Source of the DNA: Actinomyces gaoshouyii
Lineage (GTDB): Bacteria > Actinomycetota > Actinomycetes > Actinomycetales > Actinomycetaceae
Length of the DNA stretch: 64,000 nucleotides
Direction of reading: 5' to 3'
NCBI RefSeq assembly: GCF_002072175.1
Contig: NZ_MVIV01000002.1
Span: 334,743-398,742, forward strand
Every line of letters starts with the position of its first letter. The first letter of the stretch is position 1. Position numbers and translations under genes: made by a program. Positions 32,372 to 40,911 of the stretch are shown here, in pieces. The notes below the pieces were generated by a model. That model was not told the origin of the DNA. It saw only the letters and a list, made by a program, of their open reading frames with translations, and made no database searches.

Positions 32372-34627
32372 CTATCGCTCAGGCCGCTGCCCCGGGGACT
32401 CTGCCAGCAGCCCCCGAAGGATGAGGGGCGCCGCCGCCGCCGCTGAGATCACGGCCATGGACAGCCCCGAGTCGTTGAGCAGCGTTTCGACGACGACGAG
32501 CACCCCCAGCCCCACCAGTGATGCTCCAACCCAGCGCGGAGCGGCGGAACCCGTGACGAGCCACTGGTAGGCGGACTGCCCCTCGCGCCACGCCCGGTGC
32601 TCCCGGGCCCCCCACCAGGCCGCGCCGACGACGGCGACCAGCCCGGCCATCAGCGTCGCCAGGGCGAGTGCGTTGCTGAGGAAAGGGGCGATGAGCGCCC
32701 CGGCCTTGCGCCCCAGCGTGCCCCAGGCCGAGCCGTCGGCGAGGCCCGCCGCGAAGCGCCCCAGGTGGGTGCGCCGATCAGCCGGGCGCACGAGGTCGAG
32801 GGCCGCCAGGATCGCCCCGACCACCAGCATGCCCGCGCCGGCGCCCAGGCCGGCGCGCAGTCGGCCGCGTCGGTCCAGCCGTGGAGCGGTGAGGGCGACG
32901 GCCAGCACCACGAGCACGGGCGCGAGCGTGAGCGCTCCTCCGAGGTCGGCGCCGAGCCAGGGAGCGCCGTCAAGCGCGAGGGCCCCACCGCCCATGAGCG
33001 CCACCAGCCCCAGGGCCCAGCCGCGGCCGGGGGGCGCGAGGACTCGGAGCGCGGCGATTGCGATGACGAGCGCGGCGGAGGCGATCGCGAACCCGGTGTT
33101 GGACATGCCGTAGAAGCGGCCCGCGACGACGGCGTCCATGCCCAGGGTCCCGTTGAAGGCCAGCGGCGCCCCGAGGGCGGCGTCGAGCAGCCAAGCCAGC
33201 GACGTGAGCCCCGCGACGAGCGCCACGGGATGCCCCACGGCCCGGGCGATGAGGGCGACGAGGGCGACGAGGGCGACGCCGATGACCAGGATCGAGGCGA
33301 CGGCAGCGGCCACGGCGGCCGATGAGGGCTCGCCCGCCGACGCCCCGGCGCGCCACCAGGGAATGGCTCCGGACAGGAGTGCGGCGAGCGGCAGGCACGA
33401 GGTCGTCAGCGCGGCTCCGCGCAGAGTGATCAGTGCGCGCGGCGGGCGCGCGCGCCGCAGGGCGAGGGCTGCCGTGAGCGCGAGCATCCCGGAGGCGGCG
33501 ATGAGGAGCAGAGCGGACGGGATCGTGGTCAGGTGGGAGGCGCGGGCGCGCAGGGCGTCGTCGGCGAGCGCCTCCACGGCGCTGGGGTCCGCGGAGTCGG
33601 TAGCCCCCGGCTCCGCGCTCGCGGCCGAGGGAGGGGAATCGGGCAGGGCGAGGGCGCTGCCGGTCATCCGCGCGGAGGCGCCGCCCGGGTGGGGGCTCCC
33701 GGTGAGCGCGGCGAGGATCGTGGGGGCGAGGTCGGTGAGTTGGATGAGTCCTGCCTGGTGGGTGGACTCGCCGACGAGCAGCCCGCCGTCACGGCCCCGC
33801 GGGGAGGTGGTGCCCGCGGGCAGGATGCCGATCTGCGGGCTGGGACCCTCGGCGTCGGCAACGGAGACGATGACGACCCTCGCCTGCGGCATCGCGGCCA
33901 GGACCGCCTCGTGGGCCCGCGCCAGGGTCGTCACCCGCTGCTCGGCGGTGGCGGCCCCGGCGGCGGTGTCGACGAGGGCCAGCCCGCTGGGGCTGGAGGC
34001 CAGGAGGTCCTCGAGGCTGTCGCCGGTCGTTGCGGCCCCGCCCTCGGCGGCCAGTGCGAGGGAGGCGGTATCCCCGATGGCGGTGGCGGGCACGCCGGCC
34101 TCCGCCAGGGCAATGGCCAGCGCCCCGGGGCGGGCCTCGTAGCCGGAGTCTCTGGAGGTGGCCAGGGCGGATGCCGCGTCAGGGGCGTCCAGGCAGGCGG
34201 GGGTGGTCGGGGCGGATGCGGCGCCGGGGGGCAGGGCGCGGGCGCGGGACCCGGCGCCGAGGGTCATCCAGCCGTCGGCCGGGCAGGTGGCCGGGTTCGC
34301 CGAGCGCACGACGACATTGACGGGCTCGCCGCTGCTCGCGGCGTCGAGGAGGGAGCCGGCATCGCCGGCGGCGGGGGAGGAGGAGCTCTCGATCTCGCGA
34401 AGGCCTCCCCAGCTCAGATCGCGGGTCCCCAGTACCACGATGGGGGCGGGCGCAGCGGTTTCCCCGTCCTGCCGGGCGGCGGGGGGCGCCGTCGCCGGGG
34501 CCTGGGCGAAGGCGGTGGTGGCCATGCCGACCATCGTCAGGATCATCCCGAGGATGGTGAGCAGGATGATGCCGTAGACCACTGCGCGCGCGAAGCGCTG
34601 CTGGGGGTTCCGCCGTCGTCTGCTCAC
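32372..34627 (-). CDS. Polytopic membrane protein with alkaline-phosphatase-like extracytoplasmic region
   Basis: 751 aa from a GTG that follows a TAGGCT box by 6 nt. An N-terminal membrane helix (about residues 14-40) is followed by roughly 330 residues outside the membrane, then about ten hydrophobic segments to residue 740. The outer region contains DGGLLVGESTHQAGLIQLTD followed by LAPTILAALTGSPHPGG, resembling the metal-site end of alkaline-phosphatase/phosphoglyceromutase-like domains. I cannot see a full active site, and no family name is recognised. A role in cell-envelope polymer handling is plausible from the topology and the adjacent glycosyltransferase, but this is inference. Confidence 0.7.
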   Translation of the reverse strand: MSRRRRNPQQRFARAVVYGIILLTILGMILTMVGMATTAFAQAPATAPPAARQDGETAAPAPIVVLGTRDLSWGGLREIESSSSPAAGDAGSLLDAASSGEPVNVVVRSANPATCPADGWMTLGAGSRARALPPGAASAPTTPACLDAPDAASALATSRDSGYEARPGALAIALAEAGVPATAIGDTASLALAAEGGAATTGDSLEDLLASSPSGLALVDTAAGAATAEQRVTTLARAHEAVLAAMPQARVVIVSVADAEGPSPQIGILPAGTTSPRGRDGGLLVGESTHQAGLIQLTDLAPTILAALTGSPHPGGASARMTGSALALPDSPPSAASAEPGATDSADPSAVEALADDALRARASHLTTIPSALLLIAASGMLALTAALALRRARPPRALITLRGAALTTSCLPLAALLSGAIPWWRAGASAGEPSSAAVAAAVASILVIGVALVALVALIARAVGHPVALVAGLTSLAWLLDAALGAPLAFNGTLGMDAVVAGRFYGMSNTGFAIASAALVIAIAALRVLAPPGRGWALGLVALMGGGALALDGAPWLGADLGGALTLAPVLVVLAVALTAPRLDRRGRLRAGLGAGAGMLVVGAILAALDLVRPADRRTHLGRFAAGLADGSAWGTLGRKAGALIAPFLSNALALATLMAGLVAVVGAAWWGAREHRAWREGQSAYQWLVTGSAAPRWVGASLVGLGVLVVVETLLNDSGLSMAVISAAAAAPLILRGLLAESPGQRPER

Positions 34628-34633
34628 TCGAGA

Positions 34634-34639
34634 AGCCTA
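34634..34639 (-). promoter_or_regulatory. Leaderless -10 box (TAGGCT, minus strand)
   Basis: TAGGCT on the minus strand ends 6 nt before the GTG at 34627. Confidence 0.6.
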
Positions 34640-34650
34640 CGGCCCCCGCG

Positions 34651-34705
34651 CGAGACCGGTCGAAACCAGTATCGAGACCGGTCGAAATGAGGGTCGAGAC
34701 CGGTT
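34651..34705. repeat. GACCGGTC repeat locus 3 (triple tandem, 22-bp period)
   Basis: CGAGACCGGTC at 34651-34661 and 34673-34683, and CGAGACCGGTT at 34695-34705, each step exactly 22 bp. The spacers are GAAACCAGTAT and GAAATGAGGGT. It sits between two minus-strand genes, immediately upstream of the TAGGCT box at 34634-34639, so it could influence that promoter. Confidence 0.92.
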
Positions 34706-34724
34706 CGGAGGCGGTGGGGCGGAG

Positions 34725-37478
34725 TCAGAAGACGTAGGAGTGGGCCGCCCTGGTGACGGCCACCTCCGGGTCGCCGCTCCCCGACAGTTCGACCGTCCCG
34801 GAGAAGGCGTACTTCACCGTCTGGTCCTTCGGGTTCTTGTTCCACGTGGAGGGCTTCTTCCGGTAGGTGAAGACGATCGTCCCGCTCTTGAAGATGGAGG
34901 TGTTGTCCATGGTCACCGTGCTCGCCGGAGTTGTCACTGAGAGCGACGCCAGATCCGTGGCCCGCAGCTCGTAGGGGCAGAAGCTGTCGGTATTGGTCGG
35001 CGGCGTCACGCAGCTCGCGGCCTTCTCGTTGATCTTGGTCAGGACGTACTGCTTGAGCTCCTCGGTCGGCTTGCCCTCGACGGCGAGAAGGATCCCTGAG
35101 GCGCCGCCGTCGCCGGGCAGGACCGTGACCGAGGATTCGTCAGTGGTGACATAGGCGGAGGTCGCCGACGTGCTGGTGATGGGGTAGATGCCGGGGTACA
35201 TGTACTGGGTGGCGGTTCCGCCGGTGCGCTCCGAGGACGTCAGTCCCTTCGCGCCCTTGCCCGGGTTCTCCAGAGTGACCTCGGTGCCGCCCACGCTGAG
35301 GCCTCCCAATGACTCGGAGGACAGCTGGACGGGCATGGCCAGCGAGGTCTCCACCTTCCAGTTGTTGAGCAGGCCGAAGGACTTGTCCTCGGAGGACACG
35401 GTGAAGATCTGGGTGATCTGCTTGCCATTGAGGGACAGGGTGGCCTCGACCCGCTTCTTGTCGTTTCCCCTTCCTTTCTCCTCGACGTCGACCACGGTGA
35501 TCCGCGATGTCGTCGCGGACATGGCCGAGTCCGTCAGGAGCGCGCGCCGATCGTTCGGCACTCCTGGGTCCACCATGGCCGTCGCCTCGGAGGCCTTCCC
35601 GGCGGCCACGAGATCGAGGTACTTCTCGACCTCCTTCTTGGGCGTGCGCTGGGAGTTGAGCACCTCGACGGCGATGAAGACGCCCATGAGGAGCGCGAGG
35701 CAGGCGACGACGGCGCCCGTGGCCAGTTTGAGGTGGCGGCGCGCCTGGGGGCTCATGAGGGGCGGGATGGCCGACGCGGATGCCGTGCCGCCCGCGGCGA
35801 GAGTCGCGCCTGCGGGGAATGATCCTGTGGCCGGGGCCGCGAGCGGGAGGGCGCCGGTGCCGGGCGCGCTGAGCGGGAAAGCCCCTGTACCGGGACTGAC
35901 CGCGGGCACCTCCGGCGATGGAGGCGTTGCCGCGGTGGGATCAGCGGAGGCGATCGGACTGGTCGAGATGGCCGGCGCTGGCGCGAACTGGTCGGATGCC
36001 ATCGGGAGCGCTCCGGTGGTCGGCAGGCCCGTAATCCAGCGGTCGACGGCGGTGCCGCCACCGATGAGGCGCAGCAGCGGGCCCGCATGAGCGTGGAGCA
36101 GGCCGGGGATGTACTCGGCGAGCAAGGAGATCACCAGCAGGATGAGCGCGAGTGCGAGGGAGGACCACCACGATGCGCCGAGGGAGAAACCCGCGCTGCT
36201 GGACGCCAACCGCGCCACGGAGATGCCGATATGAACCCTCAGAGGAACCAGCAGGTGGAGCGCCACGACGGCGAGGACGAGACCCGCGACCGGCATCTGC
36301 CAGACGCGCTCGAAGGAGGGTGCGGCCAGGCGCTGGCGGCGCGTGCCGATGCGCGCCGCGGCCACCACCAGGAGCACCAGGATCGCCAGGAACAGCAGGG
36401 CCGACCAGCCCCCCAGCGCATCCCAGGCCAGGATCGTCGTCCCGGCGTCGACCGGCATGTCCTCGAATATGCCCAAGGCGTTGCGCAAGTCCGTCGAGAG
36501 CGACACTCCGCCGAGCGTGCCCAGGCTGAGCGCGTAGACGAGCAGGTTGCCGAGGTAGACGGGGATGACGAGGATCGCAGGGGCGGCGTCCTTGAGCGCG
36601 GCGCCCACGATGGCGCCCAGTACGACGACGGGGCCGAGGACGACGCCGACAGCCCAGGCGAGCCCGCCGAGCTCGCGGACCAGCCGCTGGATGGTCTCGG
36701 GGGCGCGCGCCAGCAAGGCGCTACCAGCGCGCGCGGCCGTCAGCGCGCCGAAGACGAGGACCCAGACGCTGAGGAGGATCCACACCGGCGAGGTATGGAT
36801 CTCGCCCTTCTCCAGGCCGCGGCTCATGCCGTCGCCGGACAGGGAGACGATGCCGGTCAGGAGGCAGGCGACGATGGCGGTGGCTAGTGCTTCCAGGGCC
36901 GCGCGCAGGGCGACGGCGCCGAACGGCCCCCAGGATTCGTCCTGGCGCGCGCGGCGGCGCGCGAGGAAGTAGACCGTCGTCGCCGCCGCTGCGAGTGTGC
37001 CCAGGGGGAGCATGGACGCCCCGATGGATACCGATCCGTGCGAGCCCTCGTCGATGCCGCCGGTCAGATGGCCGCCCAGGCTGTAGCCCATGGCGACGAG
37101 GAGCAGCGGGATTCCCGATGGCGCCTTGTCCGTGGAGGATGTGATGGTCACGAGGATGAGGATCGCGGAGATGAGCGCTGTGCCGAGCACCGCCGCGAGG
37201 GTCAGCAGGAAGGAGATCTGCGCGGGCGCGCGGCCCAGCGGCGATAGCGCCTGCGACACGATGCTCGGCGGCGCCTGAAAGGCCGGCTGGCCGGGGAGCC
37301 CCTGGGCCGCGACCGGCTGGCCCGCGTAGGCGGTGCTGGAAGTGGGGCGGGGCTGCTCGGCGAGTGGCCGGAGCTCGGGGGCGGGCTGGGGCGGTGCTGT
37401 TGAATCCGGGGGCTGCGCCTCGGCCGCGGTGGGGCCGGAGGGGGGCTGATCATCTGGAACCGTGGATTCATCACTCAT
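34725..37478 (-). CDS. Large hypothetical membrane protein
   Basis: 917 aa from the ATG at 37478 ([20 protein letters not shown]). Residues 1-90 are Pro/Ala-rich and probably disordered. About 100-500 contains some ten hydrophobic segments, followed by a Pro/Ala/Ser linker with repeated TGAFPLSAPGTG-like units near 540-600. One further membrane helix (VVACLALLMGVFIAVEVL) leads to an extracytoplasmic C-terminal region of about 260 residues that looks beta-rich. No catalytic motif or family is recognised. Confidence 0.75.
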   Translation of the reverse strand: MSDESTVPDDQPPSGPTAAEAQPPDSTAPPQPAPELRPLAEQPRPTSSTAYAGQPVAAQGLPGQPAFQAPPSIVSQALSPLGRAPAQISFLLTLAAVLGTALISAILILVTITSSTDKAPSGIPLLLVAMGYSLGGHLTGGIDEGSHGSVSIGASMLPLGTLAAAATTVYFLARRRARQDESWGPFGAVALRAALEALATAIVACLLTGIVSLSGDGMSRGLEKGEIHTSPVWILLSVWVLVFGALTAARAGSALLARAPETIQRLVRELGGLAWAVGVVLGPVVVLGAIVGAALKDAAPAILVIPVYLGNLLVYALSLGTLGGVSLSTDLRNALGIFEDMPVDAGTTILAWDALGGWSALLFLAILVLLVVAAARIGTRRQRLAAPSFERVWQMPVAGLVLAVVALHLLVPLRVHIGISVARLASSSAGFSLGASWWSSLALALILLVISLLAEYIPGLLHAHAGPLLRLIGGGTAVDRWITGLPTTGALPMASDQFAPAPAISTSPIASADPTAATPPSPEVPAVSPGTGAFPLSAPGTGALPLAAPATGSFPAGATLAAGGTASASAIPPLMSPQARRHLKLATGAVVACLALLMGVFIAVEVLNSQRTPKKEVEKYLDLVAAGKASEATAMVDPGVPNDRRALLTDSAMSATTSRITVVDVEEKGRGNDKKRVEATLSLNGKQITQIFTVSSEDKSFGLLNNWKVETSLAMPVQLSSESLGGLSVGGTEVTLENPGKGAKGLTSSERTGGTATQYMYPGIYPITSTSATSAYVTTDESSVTVLPGDGGASGILLAVEGKPTEELKQYVLTKINEKAASCVTPPTNTDSFCPYELRATDLASLSVTTPASTVTMDNTSIFKSGTIVFTYRKKPSTWNKNPKDQTVKYAFSGTVELSGSGDPEVAVTRAAHSYVF

Positions 37479-37579
37479 GATGCGCCTTTGAGATCGAGGG
37501 TGAGGTAGATCGCATCCTTGCATGAGTCCGCCCCTGACGTACGGTGAGTCCGCATTCTGGGGTTGCTCCCACCCTCTTG

Positions 37580-37651
37580 GCGAGACCGGTCGAAAATAGG
37601 AGCGAGACCGGTCCACGGACCGGTCTCGCTCCTATTTTCGACCGGTCTCGC
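37580..37651. repeat. GACCGGTC repeat locus 4: near-perfect 35-bp palindrome
   Basis: CGAGACCGGTC at 37581-37591 and 37603-37613, and its reverse complement at 37618-37628 and 37640-37650. Left arm 37581-37614 and right arm 37617-37650 are perfectly complementary over 34 bp around the dinucleotide AC, with one further G-C pair outside. It lies between the divergent 917-aa membrane protein gene and pheA. Confidence 0.95.
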
Positions 37652-37683
37652 GGACGGCTGCGGCGTGTCGCGACGGGCGCGGA

Positions 37684-37689
37684 TACCCT
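37684..37689 (+). promoter_or_regulatory. Leaderless -10 box (TACCCT)
   Basis: TACCCT ends 7 nt before the pheA ATG at 37697, and 33 nt after the palindrome. Confidence 0.5.
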
Positions 37690-37696
37690 CGGGCCC

Positions 37697-38632
37697 ATGA
37701 GCGCTCCTGTCTGGTCCTTCCTCGGTCCCGCCGGCACCTTCAGTGAGATGGCCCTGCGCGCCGTCGCGCCCGCGGCCGTCGACGTCGAGCCCTGCCCCGA
37801 TGTGCCCACCGCCCTGGACCGGGTGCGCGAGCGCGAGGCCGCCTCCGCCGTCGTCCCCATCGAGAACTCGGTCGAGGGCGGAGTCAACGCCACGATCGAC
37901 AACCTCATCGCCTCCTCCCCGCTGGTCATCACCGCCGAGGTGGCCATCCCCATCACCTTCGTGCTCGCCGGTCGCGCCGGTACCCGCCTGGAGGACGTGC
38001 GCGCCGTCTCCACCCACCCCCACGCCTGGGCGCAGTGCCGCGGCTGGGCCCACGCCAACCTCCCCGACGCCGTCTACGTGGCCTCCACCTCCACCTCCGC
38101 CCCCGCCAAGGCGCTCGCCGAGGGCTCCGAGACCGGCTTCCAGGCGGTTCTGTGCAACCCGCTGGCCGCCCAGCAGTACGGCCTGGATGTGATCGCCGGC
38201 GGTGTGGCGGACAACCCCGATGCCGTCACCCGCTTCGTCGTGATCTCCCGGCCCGGGCGGGTCTGCGAGCCGACCGGCGCGGACAAGACGACGCTCATGG
38301 TCCAGCTCCCGCACGACCGCGCCGGCGCCCTGCTCGACATGCTCGAGCAGTTCAGCGCCCGCGGGGTCAACCTCTCGCGCATCGAGTCCCGCCCCGTGGG
38401 CGACTCCCTGGGCCGCTACCGCTTCAGCATCGATATCGAGGGGCATATCCGCGAGGAGCGCGTCCAGGCCGCCTTCATCGGCCTGCACCGGACCTGCCCC
38501 ATGGTCCGCTTCCTCGGCTCCTACCCCCGGCTCGACGGCCGTCCGGTGGTGGTCAGCGCCGGCACGAGCGACAAGGACTTCACCGTGGCGCGCGCCTGGG
38601 TGGCCGACGTCCTCGCCGGCCGCACGCTCTAG
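37697..38632 (+). CDS. pheA: Prephenate dehydratase
   Basis: 311 aa from the ATG at 37697. Converts prephenate to phenylpyruvate in phenylalanine synthesis. N-terminal catalytic domain: FLGPAGTFSEMAL, VVPIENSVEGGVNATIDNL and the conserved THPHAWAQC region. The C-terminal ACT domain (GALLDMLEQFSARGVNLSRI, then ESRP) gives feedback inhibition by Phe. A monofunctional enzyme without chorismate mutase, as usual in actinobacteria. Leaderless-type promoter with the 35-bp palindrome just upstream. Confidence 0.95.
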   Translation: MSAPVWSFLGPAGTFSEMALRAVAPAAVDVEPCPDVPTALDRVREREAASAVVPIENSVEGGVNATIDNLIASSPLVITAEVAIPITFVLAGRAGTRLEDVRAVSTHPHAWAQCRGWAHANLPDAVYVASTSTSAPAKALAEGSETGFQAVLCNPLAAQQYGLDVIAGGVADNPDAVTRFVVISRPGRVCEPTGADKTTLMVQLPHDRAGALLDMLEQFSARGVNLSRIESRPVGDSLGRYRFSIDIEGHIREERVQAAFIGLHRTCPMVRFLGSYPRLDGRPVVVSAGTSDKDFTVARAWVADVLAGRTL

Positions 38633-38644
38633 CCGGACCCGCGC

Positions 38645-39613
38645 TCACCCCGTCCGCGGCACCCGGACGGCGACGGCGCCGGACTCGACGCGCACGCGCG
38701 CCCACCTGGCCGGGGCGAGGATCTCGCCGTCGATCTCCAGCGGGGCGGGCTCGACCAGGTTCACCACCGCCTCGCGCCCGCGGGCCAACCGCACGTCCGC
38801 TGCTCCCCGTCCGGGCGGCGAGTAGCGGGCGGGCGCGGGCGGCAGGACCTGGCGGGCGAGTGAGGCCCAGCCGACCAGGCCGTGCCTGACGTCGATCGCG
38901 GCCACGTCGAGCACGCCGTCGTCCATGCGGGCGCCCGGCAGCAGACGGATCCCGGCGGGCAGTCGACCTGAGTTCGCGATGAGCAGGCAGCGGGCGCGAG
39001 CCTCCTCCGGGGTCCCGCCGTCGACGGCTATGCGCATTGGCAGGCGCGGCGACCTCAGGCTCCGCGCGGCGGCGATCGCGTAGGCCCCCCAGCCGGTGCG
39101 GCGCTTGAGCCCGGCGCGGGTGGCGGCCACGAGCCGGGCGTCGAATCCGATCCCGGTGACCACCAGGCAGGGCTCAGGAGGCGCCCCGGCGGCCTCGAGC
39201 GCCTCCGTGCTCACCCGCAGAAGGTCGATCGGCGCTAACCGGTGCGCCGCCGTGCCCGCCGCCAGGCGCAGTGCGGGCCAGCGGCGCAACGGCAGGCCGA
39301 GGCCGCGGGCCGCGAGGTTCGCCGTGCCGAGTGGGATGATGCCGAGCTCCACCCCGCTGCGAGGGCCGCCGGCCCGGGCGATGCCGTCGGCCACGGCGCG
39401 TGCGGTCCCATCCCCGCCGACGGCGATGACCAGCCCCGCGCCGGCCTCCACGGCTCTGGCGGCTTGGCGCGCCCCGTGCTGTTCGGGGGCTGTGTCCGCC
39501 CAGTCGACGCGCGCCCACCCCGCGGCGCGCAGCTCGGCGGCGAGGGCGGCGCGCAGGCGCGGCGTCGCCCTCCGCTTGGAGGGGTTGATGACGACGCAGG
39601 CCAGCCCGCCCAT
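38645..39613 (-). CDS. Diacylglycerol kinase-family lipid kinase
   Basis: 322 aa. DAGK catalytic domain: VVINPSKRRA at the N-terminus, the nucleotide loop GGDGT at 66-70 and LGTANLAARGLGLP. Members phosphorylate diacylglycerol or related lipids; some are sphingosine/ceramide-type or act in wall-lipid recycling. Convergent with pheA, 12 nt apart, and 28 nt downstream of the oxyR stop on the same strand. Confidence 0.88.
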   Translation of the reverse strand: MGGLACVVINPSKRRATPRLRAALAAELRAAGWARVDWADTAPEQHGARQAARAVEAGAGLVIAVGGDGTARAVADGIARAGGPRSGVELGIIPLGTANLAARGLGLPLRRWPALRLAAGTAAHRLAPIDLLRVSTEALEAAGAPPEPCLVVTGIGFDARLVAATRAGLKRRTGWGAYAIAAARSLRSPRLPMRIAVDGGTPEEARARCLLIANSGRLPAGIRLLPGARMDDGVLDVAAIDVRHGLVGWASLARQVLPPAPARYSPPGRGAADVRLARGREAVVNLVEPAPLEIDGEILAPARWARVRVESGAVAVRVPRTG

Positions 39614-39641
39614 TCGGCCGCGATCTGCTCAGGAGGCCGGC

Positions 39642-40589
39642 TCAGGCGGCCTCGGCGATCGGAGTCGGCTCCAGGACCGGCAGCCCGGTGGACCGCATGA
39701 GATCGGTGCCGATTGCGGCGAGCTGGGCGAAATCCTCGGTGCGCGAGGATGAGGCCCGGTGGACCAGGGCGATATGGCGCACCGGCGTGGGAGCGGCGAA
39801 GTGGGCCACGCCGTGGGCGTCCGCACTGCTGAGCATGCTCAGCGCGCCCTCGGGGATGACGGTGATGCCCACCCCGTGCGCCACCATCCGCATGACCGTC
39901 GACAGCGTCGTGGCCACCGCGATCGGGGGACGGTTGCCGTAGCGCTGGCACAGGGCGAGCGTCTGGTCGCGCAGGCAGTTGCCCTCGTCGAGGAGGAGGA
40001 GGTTCTCGTCATCGAGATTCTCGGGGGTGATGTCCTCGCGGCCCGCCCAGGGGTGGTCGGCGGCGGTGAGGATGATGAGCGGCTCATCGAACATCGGCAC
40101 TGCGGTGATGCGGGGGGTGTCGGAGTCGACGGCGATGATGGCGGCATCGAGGCGGCCCTGGCCCAGCATGTCCAGGATGTCCCCGGTGACCATTTCGCGC
40201 ATATCGGGCTGGAGCCGCGGGCGGTTCTCGCGCAGGCCGTCGAGCAGGACGGGCGCGGCATAGGGGGCGAGGGTCGGGATGATCCCCAGCCGTAGCGCCC
40301 CGGTCAGGGCCTCTCCCTGGTTCATGACGGCGTCGGAGAAGGCCTCCGCCGCGAGGACCGCCTCACGGGCGTAGGACAGCAGGGTCTCGCCGAGAGGGGT
40401 GACGAGCACGCGCCGCGTGGTGCGCTCGACGAGCTCCCCGCCCACACGCTTCTCCAGGGCGGTGATCGCCTGCGAGAGGCTGGGCTGGGAGACACCGAGG
40501 GTGGCAGCGGCCTCACCGAAGTGCTGGTGGTCGCACAGCGCGACGAAGGCGCGCAACTGCGAGAAGGAGGGCAGCGAGGAGGAGGGCAT
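39642..40589 (-). CDS. oxyR: OxyR, LysR-type peroxide sensor
   Basis: 315 aa from the ATG at 40589 with AGGAAT upstream; the longer frame is not needed. HTH at residues about 9-60 (HFGEAAATLGVSQPSLSQAI). The redox pair Cys205 and Cys214 (LLLLDEGNCLRDQTLALC) has the same 9-residue spacing and flanking sequence as Escherichia coli Cys199/Cys208, so H2O2 sensing by disulfide formation is well supported. No catalase or peroxidase gene is adjacent; the divergent neighbour is serS. A candidate binding site lies at 40741-40770. Confidence 0.94.
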   Translation of the reverse strand: MPSSSLPSFSQLRAFVALCDHQHFGEAAATLGVSQPSLSQAITALEKRVGGELVERTTRRVLVTPLGETLLSYAREAVLAAEAFSDAVMNQGEALTGALRLGIIPTLAPYAAPVLLDGLRENRPRLQPDMREMVTGDILDMLGQGRLDAAIIAVDSDTPRITAVPMFDEPLIILTAADHPWAGREDITPENLDDENLLLLDEGNCLRDQTLALCQRYGNRPPIAVATTLSTVMRMVAHGVGITVIPEGALSMLSSADAHGVAHFAAPTPVRHIALVHRASSSRTEDFAQLAAIGTDLMRSTGLPVLEPTPIAEAA

Positions 40590-40740
40590 AGCGATTCCTG
40601 GGGTGAGGATGGGGGTGTGTATCGGGTCGGGAGGATGGAGGGATGCGGGATGCGCTCGTCCGCGCAGGGACGGGCCGCGTGAGGAGTCGGGCGGCCCAGG
40701 GCAGCCGCATTGGTCAGGTGAGCTCGCAGGTGGAGCCGCT

Positions 40741-40770
40741 ATTGGCCTCACTATAGGCGCTTATCCAATG
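40741..40770. promoter_or_regulatory. Candidate OxyR operator
   Basis: A near-palindrome ATAGGCGCTTAT (40753-40764, two mismatches) nested inside ATTGG/CCAAT. It resembles the CTTATCGGC/GCCGATAAG half-sites of actinobacterial OxyR, and lies 164 bp upstream of oxyR. The whole oxyR-serS gap, 40590-40911, otherwise shows no gene. Confidence 0.4.
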
Positions 40771-40898
40771 AATGCAGAAGTTTTCTAAGGAGCTCCGGAG
40801 TGTCTGCGTGATCAATGGTCATTGCGCGGGTGACCGCCACCGCTGCCGGCCCTCCGCCGCGCGCGGCCTCGACGGCGCGCCCCGGCCCGGCCGCTGGC

Positions 40899-40904
40899 TA
40901 CACT
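40899..40904 (+). promoter_or_regulatory. Leaderless -10 box (TACACT)
   Basis: TACACT ends 7 nt before the serS ATG at 40912. Confidence 0.6.
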
Positions 40905-40911
40905 CGGCCTC

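Noticed and set aside
34651..34705. CRISPR-like array
   Set aside because: The repeat unit is 11 bp with 11-bp spacers that resemble each other; no cas genes, and the copies are scattered in several gaps.
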